Positions 24,713 to 33,583 of a stretch of DNA of 64,000 nucleotides are shown here, in pieces; position 1 is the stretch's first letter, and every line of letters begins with the position of its first letter. The notes under the pieces were generated by a model. The model was not told where the DNA came from and made no database searches. It saw only the letters and a program-made list of their open reading frames with translations. The DNA is taken from assembly GCA_913061415.1 (NCBI GenBank), contig CAJXUD010000003.1, positions 186,001-250,000 of the forward strand, written 5' to 3'. A program made the translations under genes and the position numbers. The stretch is from an uncultured Oleispira sp. Lineage in GTDB: Bacteria; Pseudomonadota; Gammaproteobacteria; Pseudomonadales; Oceanobacteraceae.

Positions 24713-25417
24713 ATGTCTGCCAGCCAGCCTTCAACATCCTCAGAGCAATCAAGTTCCGCATTACCTAAAGCCGTTGTTATTTACTCTGGTGGTATGGATT
24801 CTTATACCATTTTAAATAAAGCCAAAGCTGAAGGGTATGATCTATTCGCACTGACGTTTGATTATGGCCAAAAACACGATAAAGAAATTGAGTTTGCAAG
24901 CAATGCCTGCAAAGCGCTCGACATCAATCATAAAATCATCGACATCACGGCGATTAATCAGCTTCTGCAAAGTTCATCACTGACTTCAAGCATCGAAATT
25001 CCTGAAGGGCATTATGAATCAGCCAATATGAAATCAACCGTGGTACCTAACCGCAACATGATTTTATTATCACTGGCGATTGGTTATGCCGTAGACATTG
25101 GCGCGAGCAAGGTATTTTACGGCGCCCATTCTGGTGACCACGCGATCTATCCAGATTGCCGCCCTGACTTTGTGCACGCGATGAACAAGGTAGCCAAACT
25201 AGCGAACTACGAACCGGTTGATATTGTTACACCCTATTTAAATACCGATAAATCAGAAATTTTGGCCGATGGTTTAAAAATGGGTTTAGACTATGGCAAA
25301 ACTTGGACCTGTTATAACGGCCGTGAAAAAGCCTGTGGAAAATGTGGTTCTTGTGTTGAGCGTTTAGAAGCGTTTGAATTAAATAAAGCTACAGACCCTC
25401 TTGCTTACGAAGTTTAA
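24713..25417 (+). CDS. queC: 7-cyano-7-deazaguanine (preQ0) synthase
   Basis: Converts 7-carboxy-7-deazaguanine to preQ0 with ATP and ammonia on the queuosine route. The 234-residue protein has the PP-loop [13 protein letters not shown] (about 23-35), [34 protein letters not shown] and the zinc-binding C-terminal cysteines [21 protein letters not shown]. The first 18 residues ([14 protein letters not shown]) are a Ser/Gln-rich extension not usual in QueC; a later start is not available near the loop. It overlaps queE by one base (TAATG). Confidence 0.96.
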   Translation: MSASQPSTSSEQSSSALPKAVVIYSGGMDSYTILNKAKAEGYDLFALTFDYGQKHDKEIEFASNACKALDINHKIIDITAINQLLQSSSLTSSIEIPEGHYESANMKSTVVPNRNMILLSLAIGYAVDIGASKVFYGAHSGDHAIYPDCRPDFVHAMNKVAKLANYEPVDIVTPYLNTDKSEILADGLKMGLDYGKTWTCYNGREKACGKCGSCVERLEAFELNKATDPLAYEV

Positions 25418-26133
25418 TGGCTATACCAATGACTAAGACAAAAACGTATCGCGTAAAAGAGATTTTTTATACCCTACAAGGGGAAGGCGCTCAAGCAGGC
25501 CGCCCTTCTGTATTCTGCCGTTTTAGTAAATGTAATTTGTGGAACGGTAAAGAAGAATCTCGCGCGCAATCCGTTTGCGATTTTTGCGATACAGATTTTG
25601 TCGGTACCGACGGCGAAAATGGCGGAATTTATACCGCCGCCGAATTGGTTAAATTAATTGCTTCTTTGTGGCCTGGCAACCCAACACCCAATTCCAAAAG
25701 CACCAACCAAGGTATACCTTATATTGTATGCACAGGGGGTGAACCTTTATTACAGCTTGATGAGCCCCTTATTAAAATCATGCATGACTATGGTTTTGAG
25801 GTGGCGGTAGAAACCAACGGTACTTTACCGGCACCAGAAGGGCTCGATTGGATTTGCTTAAGCCCAAAAGCCGATGCTGAGCTGGTATTAATTGAGTGCG
25901 ATGAATTGAAACTGGTTTATCCGCAGCCGCTTGCCATGCCCGAGTCATTTGATTTTATTCAAGCCACTCACCGCTACTTACAACCGATGGCTGATGCGTC
26001 TCTAGAATATATTGTCTCTGATGCCCATGAAGGTTTATCTCAAAGCAATACTCAAAAAACAACACACTATTGCCTTAAGCATCCTCAATGGAAATTAAGC
26101 CTTCAGACTCACAAGATGCTCGGCATTGAATAA
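25417..26133 (+). CDS. queE: 7-carboxy-7-deazaguanine synthase
   Basis: A radical-SAM enzyme forming the deazapurine ring from 6-carboxytetrahydropterin, one step before QueC. The iron-sulfur cysteines appear as CNLWNGKEESRAQSVCDFC (C-X14-C-X2-C), the spacing seen in the E. coli type rather than the plain CX3CX2C. FYTLQGEGAQAGRPSVFCRF, TGGEPLLQLD and AVETNGT complete the signature. The 238 residues match the family. The TAATG overlap indicates translational coupling to queC. The stop is repeated downstream in a 15-bp array. Confidence 0.96.
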   Translation: MAIPMTKTKTYRVKEIFYTLQGEGAQAGRPSVFCRFSKCNLWNGKEESRAQSVCDFCDTDFVGTDGENGGIYTAAELVKLIASLWPGNPTPNSKSTNQGIPYIVCTGGEPLLQLDEPLIKIMHDYGFEVAVETNGTLPAPEGLDWICLSPKADAELVLIECDELKLVYPQPLAMPESFDFIQATHRYLQPMADASLEYIVSDAHEGLSQSNTQKTTHYCLKHPQWKLSLQTHKMLGIE

Positions 26134-26166
26134 ATAGGCATTGAATAGCTAGCCATTAAACAGCCA
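26122..26166. repeat. 15-bp tandem repeat spanning the queE stop
   Basis: GGCATTGAATAAATA (26122-26136), GGCATTGAATAGCTA (26137-26151) and GCCATTAAACAGCCA (26152-26166). The first encodes Gly-Ile-Glu-stop; the second would also encode Gly-Ile-Glu-stop (TAG). Confidence 0.85.
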
Positions 26167-26178
26167 GGTCAGATTATA

Positions 26179-27264
26179 ATGCTACAACCCTTATTATTAA
26201 TACTCACTGCCCTTCTAGCGACAGGTTCTGCTTTTTCAGCAGAACCTTCTCAAGAATTGTCCCATCACATTGATGGCAAATTCAGAAACCCGCACCTACC
26301 TGCTGATTTTCAACCCAGTTTTATAGCCTTTTTAAAAGCGCGCCTATTTGATGACTTAACTTGGCCCGATGATCCTGAGAATTATCGTGAATATTGGCAG
26401 CCTGCAAACTTAGAAAGAATCCATAACCCAGACTTCAATAAAGCCCAAGCGACCCTTATTGGCCACTCTACAGTGCTGCTTCAACACCAAGGCATGAATA
26501 TTCTTACCGATCCCATTTTTTCTCAGCGATCTTCTTTTTCTCAAAGCCTTGGCCCTAAGCGCTATACCCCACCCGCGCTTAACATCGACCAATTACCCCA
26601 TATTAATATCATCGTAATCTCGCATAATCATTTCGATCACCTAGACGTCGATTCTGTCAAAGCCCTCACTAGCCCGAGTTTTATTAAGAACATTAATGGC
26701 ACTCAACCTTTGTGGCTAGTCCCGTTAGGATTGAAAAAATGGTTTGCTCAATTTGGCATTACCAACATTAAAGAAATGGATTGGTGGCAATCATTAGAGG
26801 TTGGCAATGTAACGGTTCAAGCTCAACCAAGCCAACACTGGTCACGCAGAAGCCTTTTTGATACCAATGAAAGTTTATGGGCTTCATGGGCATTTACTTG
26901 GCCAGGATCTGAAGGCAATGACAAGTTCACCGCATGGTTTGGTGGCGATACCGCATACAACCCCTATCAATTTAAAGAGATCGGTGAAGTTTTAGGGCAA
27001 GTTGATTTGGCTATGATTCCCATAGGCGCTTATGAACCACGCTGGTTTATGAAAACCCAACATGTGAATCCGCTTGATGCTGTTGAGATTTTTAAAGACA
27101 TTAACGCTAAATCGGCATTTGGTATTCATTGGAATACCTTTGTATTAACCGCCGAACCGGTTGATGAACCACCGAAAGCATTGGAAAGAGCCCTGCAAAA
27201 AAATAGTATTAATGCAGAGCTGTTTCAAGCGATGGATATTGGTAAGACTTGGCTTCAGCAATAA
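26179..27264 (+). CDS. Exported MBL-fold metallohydrolase (UlaG/NAPE-PLD-like)
   Basis: A 361-residue protein with a signal peptide (MLQPLLLILTALLATGSAFSA). The metallo-beta-lactamase fold is shown by LIGHSTVLLQHQGMNILTDPIFSQR, the metal motif ISHNHFDHLD (HxHxDH), GGDTAYN and FGIHWNTF. NLERIHNPDFNKAQATLIGHST and GPKRYTPPAL are typical of the NAPE-phospholipase D-like branch, whose bacterial members may cleave N-acyl phospholipids; that substrate is inference. It lies 45 nt after queE and may be read through from it. The signal peptide lacks a lipobox. Confidence 0.85.
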   Translation: MLQPLLLILTALLATGSAFSAEPSQELSHHIDGKFRNPHLPADFQPSFIAFLKARLFDDLTWPDDPENYREYWQPANLERIHNPDFNKAQATLIGHSTVLLQHQGMNILTDPIFSQRSSFSQSLGPKRYTPPALNIDQLPHINIIVISHNHFDHLDVDSVKALTSPSFIKNINGTQPLWLVPLGLKKWFAQFGITNIKEMDWWQSLEVGNVTVQAQPSQHWSRRSLFDTNESLWASWAFTWPGSEGNDKFTAWFGGDTAYNPYQFKEIGEVLGQVDLAMIPIGAYEPRWFMKTQHVNPLDAVEIFKDINAKSAFGIHWNTFVLTAEPVDEPPKALERALQKNSINAELFQAMDIGKTWLQQ

Positions 27265-27315
27265 ATCACCAATGTCAAAACCCCAGTGGCAGCAATCCGA
27301 AGCCTCTAAACATGA

Positions 27316-27951
27316 TTACTCCTGAGCAGACGGCCTAGCACTCACCAACCCATACCAACGCGCTAGATGCGGATGCTTTTCTTCATCAATACGGCGCTTT
27401 ATTACTTTCGCAAAATCGATTGCACATAAGGCGGTAATATCGGCGACTGAGAATTCATCTCCGGCGATGTATTTAGAATCTGCTAAATGTTTATTCAGTT
27501 TGTGGATGTGTTTATCGGCATCAAGTGCGCTAACGTCTGAGAATTCTGCGACTTGGTTTGTCACGGCTTTCCACATAGGGTTACCGTGTCTGAATGACAA
27601 AGCAATTGCCGTGTACAACCCTAATTCGATACGACGATTCCACATTTCAATCTTGGCTTTAGAAAGCGCATCGGTGCCCATAAGTGGATTTTCTGGGTAG
27701 ATCTCTTCGAAATAACGGCTAATGGCCATTGATTCACTAATCAAGACTTTCTCGCCTGTATTATCCAATTCTAAAACGGGTAGTCCACCGTACGGACTGA
27801 TCTCACGAAACTCTTTACTAAAGGTTTCGCCCTTCGCGATATCGATATTAACCACTTCAATACCGGCTTCTGCGCATGAAATGCCTTTTTCCGCTAAAAA
27901 CATGCGAACACGGCGTGGGTTAGGGGCCATTTTAAAATCGTATAATTTCAT
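27316..27951 (-). CDS. Glutathione S-transferase
   Basis: A 211-residue GST. MKLYDFKMAPNPRRVRMFLAEKGI is the thioredoxin-fold start, with SPYGGLPVLELD supplying the cis-Pro loop and ISESMAISRYFEE the glutathione-contact ES motif; EFSVADITALCAIDFA is the C-terminal N-cap. ATG 27951 is preferred by homology; ATG 27963 (MEIK) is in frame and cannot be excluded. It is divergent from a TetR regulator across 250 nt that contain a palindromic operator candidate, so it is likely that regulator's target. Confidence 0.92.
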   Translation of the reverse strand: MKLYDFKMAPNPRRVRMFLAEKGISCAEAGIEVVNIDIAKGETFSKEFREISPYGGLPVLELDNTGEKVLISESMAISRYFEEIYPENPLMGTDALSKAKIEMWNRRIELGLYTAIALSFRHGNPMWKAVTNQVAEFSDVSALDADKHIHKLNKHLADSKYIAGDEFSVADITALCAIDFAKVIKRRIDEEKHPHLARWYGLVSARPSAQE

Positions 27952-27998
27952 CTTAATTTCCATTCTCTAGCCTGACGGATATTTAGTAGCGACTGTCT

Positions 27999-28037
27999 TA
28001 GCACTCAACATTAGTACTCAACATTAGCACTCAATGT
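27999..28037. repeat. 13-bp tandem repeat (3 units) in a divergent promoter region
   Basis: TAGCACTCAACAT, TAGTACTCAACAT and TAGCACTCAATGT. It lies between the GST and TetR genes, not at a stop codon. Confidence 0.8.
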
Positions 28038-28094
28038 TAGTTGCCACAGTAATGCGTAATTAGTAAGTAAATAACACTTATGCACTGTCAGTTC

Positions 28095-28110
28095 TTTACC
28101 GATTGGTAAA
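28095..28110. promoter_or_regulatory. Palindromic TetR-type operator candidate
   Basis: TTTACC-GATT-GGTAAA, perfect 6-bp arms, between the divergent GST and TetR genes. A second half-site ACTGATTGGTCAA lies at 28127-28139, reminiscent of GGTCAA-type TetR sites. Confidence 0.6.
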
Positions 28111-28201
28111 AAACTAACTTTTTCAAACTGATTGGTCAACAACTAATTAAATAACTGTTAAGCTCTACTCAACGCGCACTATTTTGATAAGACTGAATTT
28201 C

Positions 28202-28783
28202 ATGGGCAGACCTAAAAACTACGATCACCAAGATGTTCTTAAAAAGGCCATGATGCAATTCTGGAAGGCAGGGTTTGCCGAAACATCCCTATCAGATCTA
28301 GAAGCCGCTACTTCGCTTAATCGCTATAGTCTTTATAAAGGCTTCGGTGATAAAGAAACCTTATTTGAGCAATCGTTAGAATATTATCAAGACCATATAA
28401 TTAGGCGAATGCTAGCACCTCTGACTGAATCTGAGCCTTCCTTAAAGGCTATTAACAATTACTTCACTCAGCTTAATAGGTTGCTAAAAGGCCAGTATGG
28501 GCAATATGGCTGCTTATTCCAGAATAGCCAAAAGGAAGGAATCAGCCAAAATATCCTCGTAAAGCAGTACGCTATTGATCTATGGCTACAGCAACGTGAT
28601 TTATTTTCACTGTGTTTAAGCGATGCCAAATGTAGGCTTCCCTTTGCAAAGGAACATGCCGTACAGTTGTTACTGGCCCAGGTTCAATCACAAATAAGCT
28701 TAGCCCGATCAAATGCACCCCACCAGGTTCTTGATGCTCAATACGCTGCAATTAATGCGCTGCTAATAAGCTGGCAGAAATAA
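28202..28783 (+). CDS. TetR-family transcriptional regulator
   Basis: A 193-residue repressor-type regulator. The helix-turn-helix is MGRPKNYDHQDVLKKAMMQFWKAGFAETSLSDLEAATSLNRYSLYKGFGDKETLFEQSLEYY (residues 1-60), and the C-terminal ligand domain has CLFQNSQKEG in the place of the usual GC(L/F)xxN motif of the AcrR/YxaF-like group. ATG 28202 is chosen over TTG 28184. It is likely autoregulated and controls the divergent GST through the TTTACC/GGTAAA site. The inducer is unknown. Confidence 0.92.
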   Translation: MGRPKNYDHQDVLKKAMMQFWKAGFAETSLSDLEAATSLNRYSLYKGFGDKETLFEQSLEYYQDHIIRRMLAPLTESEPSLKAINNYFTQLNRLLKGQYGQYGCLFQNSQKEGISQNILVKQYAIDLWLQQRDLFSLCLSDAKCRLPFAKEHAVQLLLAQVQSQISLARSNAPHQVLDAQYAAINALLISWQK

Positions 28784-28861
28784 GCTGATAATTAAGCGAA
28801 TAAAACTCGAACTGTCTTTCAATAGCTACAATCGCTACTTTTTATGGCTTAGCCTTCATTG

Positions 28862-28882
28862 ATATGGTACAAACGTACATAT
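28862..28882. promoter_or_regulatory. Imperfect palindrome before the PLP-enzyme gene
   Basis: ATAT-g-GTAC-AAAC-GTAC-ATAT, 23 nt before the operon start; possible operator. The gene itself has no clear Shine-Dalgarno sequence. Confidence 0.35.
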
Positions 28883-28904
28883 TTAATTTATAGCGTTTAT
28901 AATA

Positions 28905-30224
28905 ATGATAAAAACGACTACATTATCTGCAGAATATTTTCACCGTATCAGCCAGGCACTAAAAGACGCTGGGGCTTTTCGTCCGACGCTGGTCATCGAC
29001 AAAGCGCATTTTGACGAAAACCTAAAGCACCTAATGGATGTTATTCAGCAAGGCTTCGACTATCGTATTGTTGCTAAGTCCTTGCCTTCAATTCCGTTAT
29101 TAGAATATATAATGAAACGTTCAGGCAGTAATCGCTTAATGAGCTTTCACCTGCCCTTCTTATTTCATGTTGTTAAGCACCTTCCTTATGCCGATATTCT
29201 TTTAGGCAAGCCCATGCCGGTAACTGCGGCCCAGCAGTTTTATAACTGGCATTCCACATTAGGCAGCTCTTCTTTAAGCAGCTCCTCTTTTAAGCCTGCC
29301 GAACAATTACATTGGTTGGTCGATAGTTTAGAGCGCTTACAGCAATATCAAGACCTTGCAAAAAACTTAGGCTGCGTCATTAACGTAAACTTAGAAATCA
29401 ATGTTGGCCTGAACCGCGGCGGGCTTATTAATGACGATGAATTTCGTCAAAGTATCATTCTATTGAATAACAACTCACACCTTAAACTTACCGGTTTAAT
29501 GGGTTATGAAGCGCATGTTAGTAAACTTCCGAAGTTGATTGGTGGTAGAAAAAAATCCTTCACTGCGGCTATGAATATCTACCAGCAATGTATCAATACG
29601 ATCACTGAGGTAATAGGCTCTGAAGCGACTGCTAAATTAATTTTCAACGCTGGCGGCAGTAGTACTTATCCTTTATATGCTAAAACCAAAGGCGACAATA
29701 AAAGTCAGTCAGATTTTATTACTGAAATCGCAACCGCTTCGGCCTTGGTTAAACCAACCGATTTTGATGTAGCCACCTTAGAACACCACAAACCTGCCTG
29801 TTTTATTGCGACTCCGGTTCTGAAACTGGTTACAAACCCTGAAATCCCGATGCTAACGGGGCTTTCGTCAGTTTTGCGCACAATGGGGTTACTACCCAAA
29901 CAAGCGTGTTTTATTTATGGTGGCAACTGGCTTGCTTCTCCTTGTTTTCCTGCTGACAGTCAACGCTCCTCTATTTTTGGTAACTCAAGTAATCAAGAAA
30001 TGTATGAGCTAAACGATAATCACACAATAAAAGTCGATGATTATTTTTATTTTCGTCCGTCTCAAAGCGAAGCTGTTTTATTACAGTTTGGAAAAATTGC
30101 CGTTTATGACAATGGAAAAATAATCGATTGGTGGTCGATATTTCATCCTGAAACGACCACGGTTGATGAAGAAGATAACTATATAAATACTAATAAAAAT
30201 AAAAACACCAAGGAAATCGAATGA
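28905..30224 (+). CDS. PLP-dependent fold-type III enzyme (D-threonine aldolase/alanine racemase-like)
   Basis: A 439-residue protein. FRPTLVIDKAHFDENLKHLMDVIQQGFDYRIVAKSLPSIPLLEYIM is the alanine-racemase-like TIM barrel start, with the PLP-binding lysine in YRIVAKS (about residue 64). NLEINVGLNRGGL, LTGLMGYEAHVS and NAGGSSTYPLY match the D-threonine aldolase/D-serine dehydratase (DSD1) branch, and the C-terminal CFIYGGNW / GNSSNQEMYEL resembles its metal-binding end domain. Substrate is probably a D-amino or hydroxy-amino acid (inference). It is the first gene of a three-gene operon; the next gene starts on its stop (ATGA). Confidence 0.8.
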   Translation: MIKTTTLSAEYFHRISQALKDAGAFRPTLVIDKAHFDENLKHLMDVIQQGFDYRIVAKSLPSIPLLEYIMKRSGSNRLMSFHLPFLFHVVKHLPYADILLGKPMPVTAAQQFYNWHSTLGSSSLSSSSFKPAEQLHWLVDSLERLQQYQDLAKNLGCVINVNLEINVGLNRGGLINDDEFRQSIILLNNNSHLKLTGLMGYEAHVSKLPKLIGGRKKSFTAAMNIYQQCINTITEVIGSEATAKLIFNAGGSSTYPLYAKTKGDNKSQSDFITEIATASALVKPTDFDVATLEHHKPACFIATPVLKLVTNPEIPMLTGLSSVLRTMGLLPKQACFIYGGNWLASPCFPADSQRSSIFGNSSNQEMYELNDNHTIKVDDYFYFRPSQSEAVLLQFGKIAVYDNGKIIDWWSIFHPETTTVDEEDNYINTNKNKNTKEIE

Positions 30225-31399
30225 TACTCGTTTTAGCCTATTTATTAATTCCTGCTCTCATTGTTTATGCTTGCCAAAAATTCACCCTGCTCGATAAAGC
30301 CGGCGTCGTTGTTTTATCTTTTGGTTTGGGAATCGCCATTGCTGCGGGATTGGATTTGTCTTTGTTTTTTCAAACTGAGACGATTACCGCCGTTCAAAAA
30401 GATGTATCTGAAATCAGTATTGCCATTGCACTACCGCTTCTACTGTTTTCGATCAATGTTAAAAGTGCGCTAAACATGGCGGGCGATACCTTAAAAGGTA
30501 TGGGATTGGCATTACTGTCGGTCATGGTGATTAGCATTATTGGTGCGATAATTTTTAATGATCAAGTCGCTGACGTATGGCAAGTCGCAGGCATGTCGGT
30601 GGGGGCTTATACCGGTGGTGGCCCAAATATGGCGGCGATCAAATCCGCAATTGATGGTAAAGAATCCATTTTCATTACCATGGTGACGTACGATATTTTA
30701 TTCTCTGCTATGTATCTTATTTTTGTTATGGCGTTCGGCCAAAAAGTATTTGGCTTATTTTTAAATAAATACCAAGCTAAAAATACCAAAGAGACTGAAA
30801 TCGATTATGCAGGCATGGAACACATGGCCGATGAAACCGCTCACGGTTATAAAAAGCTACTCAATATTAAACTGGCACCTCAAACCTTCGGCTCAATACT
30901 TGCCTCGGGAGCCGTCGTGGGATTGGCTTTATTTATTGCCAGCCTAGTACCAGAAAGTTACAAGTCGACGACCACTATTGTTGGCATAACCAGCCTAGGA
31001 TTAGCGGCCTCTTTTATTCCCCAAGTGCGTAATCTAGCCAACAGCTTTCAACTCGGCATGTATTTAATCTTGGTTTTTTGCTTCACCATGGGCACCATGA
31101 CCGATACCTCTATTTTTACTGATATAGACCTTGGCCTAGCGAGTTATATTAGCTTCATTCTTATCGGTTCTCTCATCATGCAAGCGCTCTTATGCAAGCT
31201 GTTTAAAATTGATACCGATACGTTTTTAATTACTTCTTCGGCGGCGATTATGTCGGTGCCTTTTATTCCGGTTATTGCCGGAGCGTTAAAAAATCGTGAA
31301 ATTTTATTACCGGGTTTTGCCGCGGCAATCATTGGTTATGCTGTCGGTAATTACCTAGGTATCATTGTTGCGAATGTCGCTCAATTTTTAACCGCATAA
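30221..31399 (+). CDS. DUF819 family membrane transporter-like protein
   Basis: A 392-residue polytopic protein with about ten to twelve helices and two internal repeats. LVLAYLLIPALIVYACQKF, ISIAIALPLLLFSINVKSALNMAGDTLKGMGLAL, AGMSVGAYTGGGPNMAAIKSAI and the second-half SLGLAASFIPQVRNLANSFQLGMYLILVFCFTMGTM are typical of DUF819, a family of uncharacterised inner-membrane proteins with a transporter-like fold. The glycine-rich TGGGPNM in a broken helix is the likely substrate site. It overlaps its neighbours by 4 and 1 nt, so its substrate is probably that of the PLP enzyme; this is inference. Confidence 0.85.
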   Translation: MILVLAYLLIPALIVYACQKFTLLDKAGVVVLSFGLGIAIAAGLDLSLFFQTETITAVQKDVSEISIAIALPLLLFSINVKSALNMAGDTLKGMGLALLSVMVISIIGAIIFNDQVADVWQVAGMSVGAYTGGGPNMAAIKSAIDGKESIFITMVTYDILFSAMYLIFVMAFGQKVFGLFLNKYQAKNTKETEIDYAGMEHMADETAHGYKKLLNIKLAPQTFGSILASGAVVGLALFIASLVPESYKSTTTIVGITSLGLAASFIPQVRNLANSFQLGMYLILVFCFTMGTMTDTSIFTDIDLGLASYISFILIGSLIMQALLCKLFKIDTDTFLITSSAAIMSVPFIPVIAGALKNREILLPGFAAAIIGYAVGNYLGIIVANVAQFLTA

Positions 31400-32166
31400 T
31401 GATCCATAATAAAACCATTCTTATTGCCGGAGCCTCTTCCGGCATGGGTCGCCAGGTGGCTTTATTACTGAGCCATCACAATAATCGAATTATTATCTGT
31501 GCTCGTAGAAGCGCTGAATTAGAACGTCTCAGTCATGAAATAATCAACAACGGTTCGCAAGCACTGGTGGTTGTATGTGATGCACTGTGCCCTAAAGAAG
31601 CTGAGAACTGCATTCAGCAATCGATTGATCAATTCTCTAGCATTGATATTGCGCTATTAAATATTGGCGATGGTCCAGCCTTTAATATGAGCAATACCAC
31701 GGTCGCTGCCATTCAGCAAAATACCCAGCTCAACTACGGCACTCAAGTAAACTTTCTCGTGCCACTCATCGCTCATATGAAGCAGCAAGGCTTTGGATTA
31801 ATAGCCCATACCAACTCACTGGCGGGATTTTTAGGCTTACCGATGCAAGGGCCTTATTCTGCGGCAAAAGCGGCTGGACGCATTCTAATGGACACCTGTC
31901 GCATTGAATTAAAGCCCTTTGGGCTGAAGTTCGTCTCGGTTTACCCTGGATTTGTGGCAACCGATCGAGTTCAACAAGATGGCATTCCGGCGCCGTTTGA
32001 AATCAGCGAAATTGCAGCCGCTCGGCACATCATCTATGCCATTGAAAAAGAAAAAGCCGACTATGCCTTTCCGTTTATCACGGCCAGTTTGGTGAAGCTC
32101 GCCAGTATTTTACCAAAAGCCCTCACCTCTAGAATATTGGTTAAACTGATACCACAAGATTATTAG
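31399..32166 (+). CDS. Short-chain dehydrogenase/reductase
   Basis: A 255-residue SDR: cofactor loop IAGASSGMGRQ (residues 9-19), CARRSAEL, NIGDGPAF in the NAG position (NIG), the serine in HTNSLAG and YSAAKAAG with catalytic Tyr/Lys (about 153/157). The NAG-to-NIG change is tolerated in the family. It starts on the last base of the DUF819 stop (TAATG). As third gene of the operon it probably oxidises or reduces the PLP-enzyme product; the substrate is unknown. Confidence 0.85.
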   Translation: MIHNKTILIAGASSGMGRQVALLLSHHNNRIIICARRSAELERLSHEIINNGSQALVVVCDALCPKEAENCIQQSIDQFSSIDIALLNIGDGPAFNMSNTTVAAIQQNTQLNYGTQVNFLVPLIAHMKQQGFGLIAHTNSLAGFLGLPMQGPYSAAKAAGRILMDTCRIELKPFGLKFVSVYPGFVATDRVQQDGIPAPFEISEIAAARHIIYAIEKEKADYAFPFITASLVKLASILPKALTSRILVKLIPQDY

Positions 32167-32192
32167 TGAGGCTCTAAAAGATAGGCATAAAA

Positions 32193-32223
32193 AAACCGCA
32201 AACGATGAATCGATTGCGGTTTC
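32193..32223. terminator. Bidirectional terminator between operon and thiolase
   Basis: AACCGCAA pairs with TTGCGGTT, extended by ATCG/CGAT-like bases; a seven-A run on the left gives a T-tract for the minus strand, with a shorter TTT on the plus side. Confidence 0.8.
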
Positions 32224-32254
32224 TCGGCTACTTACTAATCAGAAGAAAGCGTTG

Positions 32255-32310
32255 CTATTTAGCTTCTTCTATTTAGCTTCTTCTATTTAGCTTCATCTAT
32301 TTAGCTTCTA
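32255..32310. repeat. 14-bp tandem repeat, 4 units, spanning the thiolase stop
   Basis: CTATTTAGCTTCTT (32255), identical at 32269, CTATTTAGCTTCAT (32283) and CTATTTAGCTTCTA (32297). The last holds the TAG stop (32297-32299, minus) and the codons Glu-Ala-Lys; three copies follow the gene. Confidence 0.92.
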
Positions 32311-33583
32311 AGATGGCCACAACACCTTGGCCACCAGCCGCACAGATAGAGATCAGACCGCGGCCTTCACCCTTCTCTTCTAGCATTTTAGCCAAGGTAG
32401 AAACCAAACGACCACCCGTTGCAGCAAATGGGTGACCTGTTGCAATAGAAGAACCATTAACGTTCAACTTGCTGCGATCGATAGAGCCCATCGCGGCATC
32501 ACGGCCTAATTTTTCTTTACAGAAAGTTTCGTCTTCCCACGCTTTCAAGGTTGAAGCAACAACACCTGCAAACGCTTCGTGAATTTCGTAGTAGTCAAAA
32601 TCTTGCAACGTTAAATCAGCACGCTTCAACATGTTAGAAACAGCATAAGCTGGAGCCATTAATAGACCTTCGGCATCTTTACCGACAAAATCAACGGCTG
32701 CTGTTTCGTAGAAAGAAAGGTAAGCGCGTACTGGCAAGTTGTTTTCTTTTGCCCACTCTTCAGACGCTAGCAATACACAAGAAGCACCATCGGTTAATGC
32801 CGAAGAGTTAGCCGCGGTTAATGTGCCATTGCCTGATTTCTTATCGAAAGCTGGCTTCAACGTCGCCATTTTGTCTAGATTAGGTACACGTGCAAGATTG
32901 TCTTTTTCTAAACCTTGGAAAGGCGTTACCAAATCATCAAAAAAGCCACGCTCGTAAGCGGCTAATAAATTGGTATGGCTATTAAAGGCAATTTGATCTT
33001 GCTCTTCGCGCGTAATGCCCCATTTTTTAACCGTAATTTCTTGGTGCTCACCCATCGACATATTCGTGCGCGGCTCACCATTACGTGGTGTTAACGGCGC
33101 TAAATGCTTAGGACGGATCTTAGAAAGCAACTTTAGACGCTGGCCAGTTGTTTTTGCGCGGTTAACGTCTAATAGAATTTTACGTAAGCCTTCAGAAACA
33201 CCAATCGGTGCATCAGAAGTTGTATCAGAACCACCCGCAATCCCACAATCGATATGGCCAAGAGCGATTTTATTTGCAACCTGCATACAGGCTTGTAAGC
33301 CAGTACCACAGGCTTGCTGAATATCAGTCGCGGGGGTCATTGGGTTTAATGCCGTGCTCAATACACATTCACGTGCCAGGTTAAAGTCACGGCTGTGTTT
33401 AATAACGGAACCGGCAACTACTTCACCAATTTTTTTACCTTGCAGGTCATAACGGTTGATCAAACCATTCAAGGCGGCCGTTAGCATGTCTTGGTTAGAC
33501 GCATAAGAATAGGTGGTATTAGAACGTGCGAAAGGAATACGGTTACCGCCAATAATGGCTACGCGACGAATTTTCTGTGTCAT
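32297..33583 (-). CDS. fadI: Acetyl-CoA C-acyltransferase (FadI-like thiolase)
   Basis: A 428-residue thiolase of the FadI/mitochondrial trifunctional beta type. The nucleophilic cysteine is in DIQQACGTGLQACMQVAN (about residue 96); the other catalytic parts are NGSSIATGHPFAATGGRLV (His in GHP) and the final GLISICAAGGQGVVAIL (CxG). SRDFNLARECVLSTALNP and GGSDTTSDAPIGVSEGLRKILL are FadI features. It cleaves 3-ketoacyl-CoA in beta-oxidation or condenses acyl-CoA. Divergent from a long FabG; FadJ is not in the window. The TAG stop lies in a four-copy repeat. Confidence 0.9.
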   Translation of the reverse strand: MTQKIRRVAIIGGNRIPFARSNTTYSYASNQDMLTAALNGLINRYDLQGKKIGEVVAGSVIKHSRDFNLARECVLSTALNPMTPATDIQQACGTGLQACMQVANKIALGHIDCGIAGGSDTTSDAPIGVSEGLRKILLDVNRAKTTGQRLKLLSKIRPKHLAPLTPRNGEPRTNMSMGEHQEITVKKWGITREEQDQIAFNSHTNLLAAYERGFFDDLVTPFQGLEKDNLARVPNLDKMATLKPAFDKKSGNGTLTAANSSALTDGASCVLLASEEWAKENNLPVRAYLSFYETAAVDFVGKDAEGLLMAPAYAVSNMLKRADLTLQDFDYYEIHEAFAGVVASTLKAWEDETFCKEKLGRDAAMGSIDRSKLNVNGSSIATGHPFAATGGRLVSTLAKMLEEKGEGRGLISICAAGGQGVVAILEAK

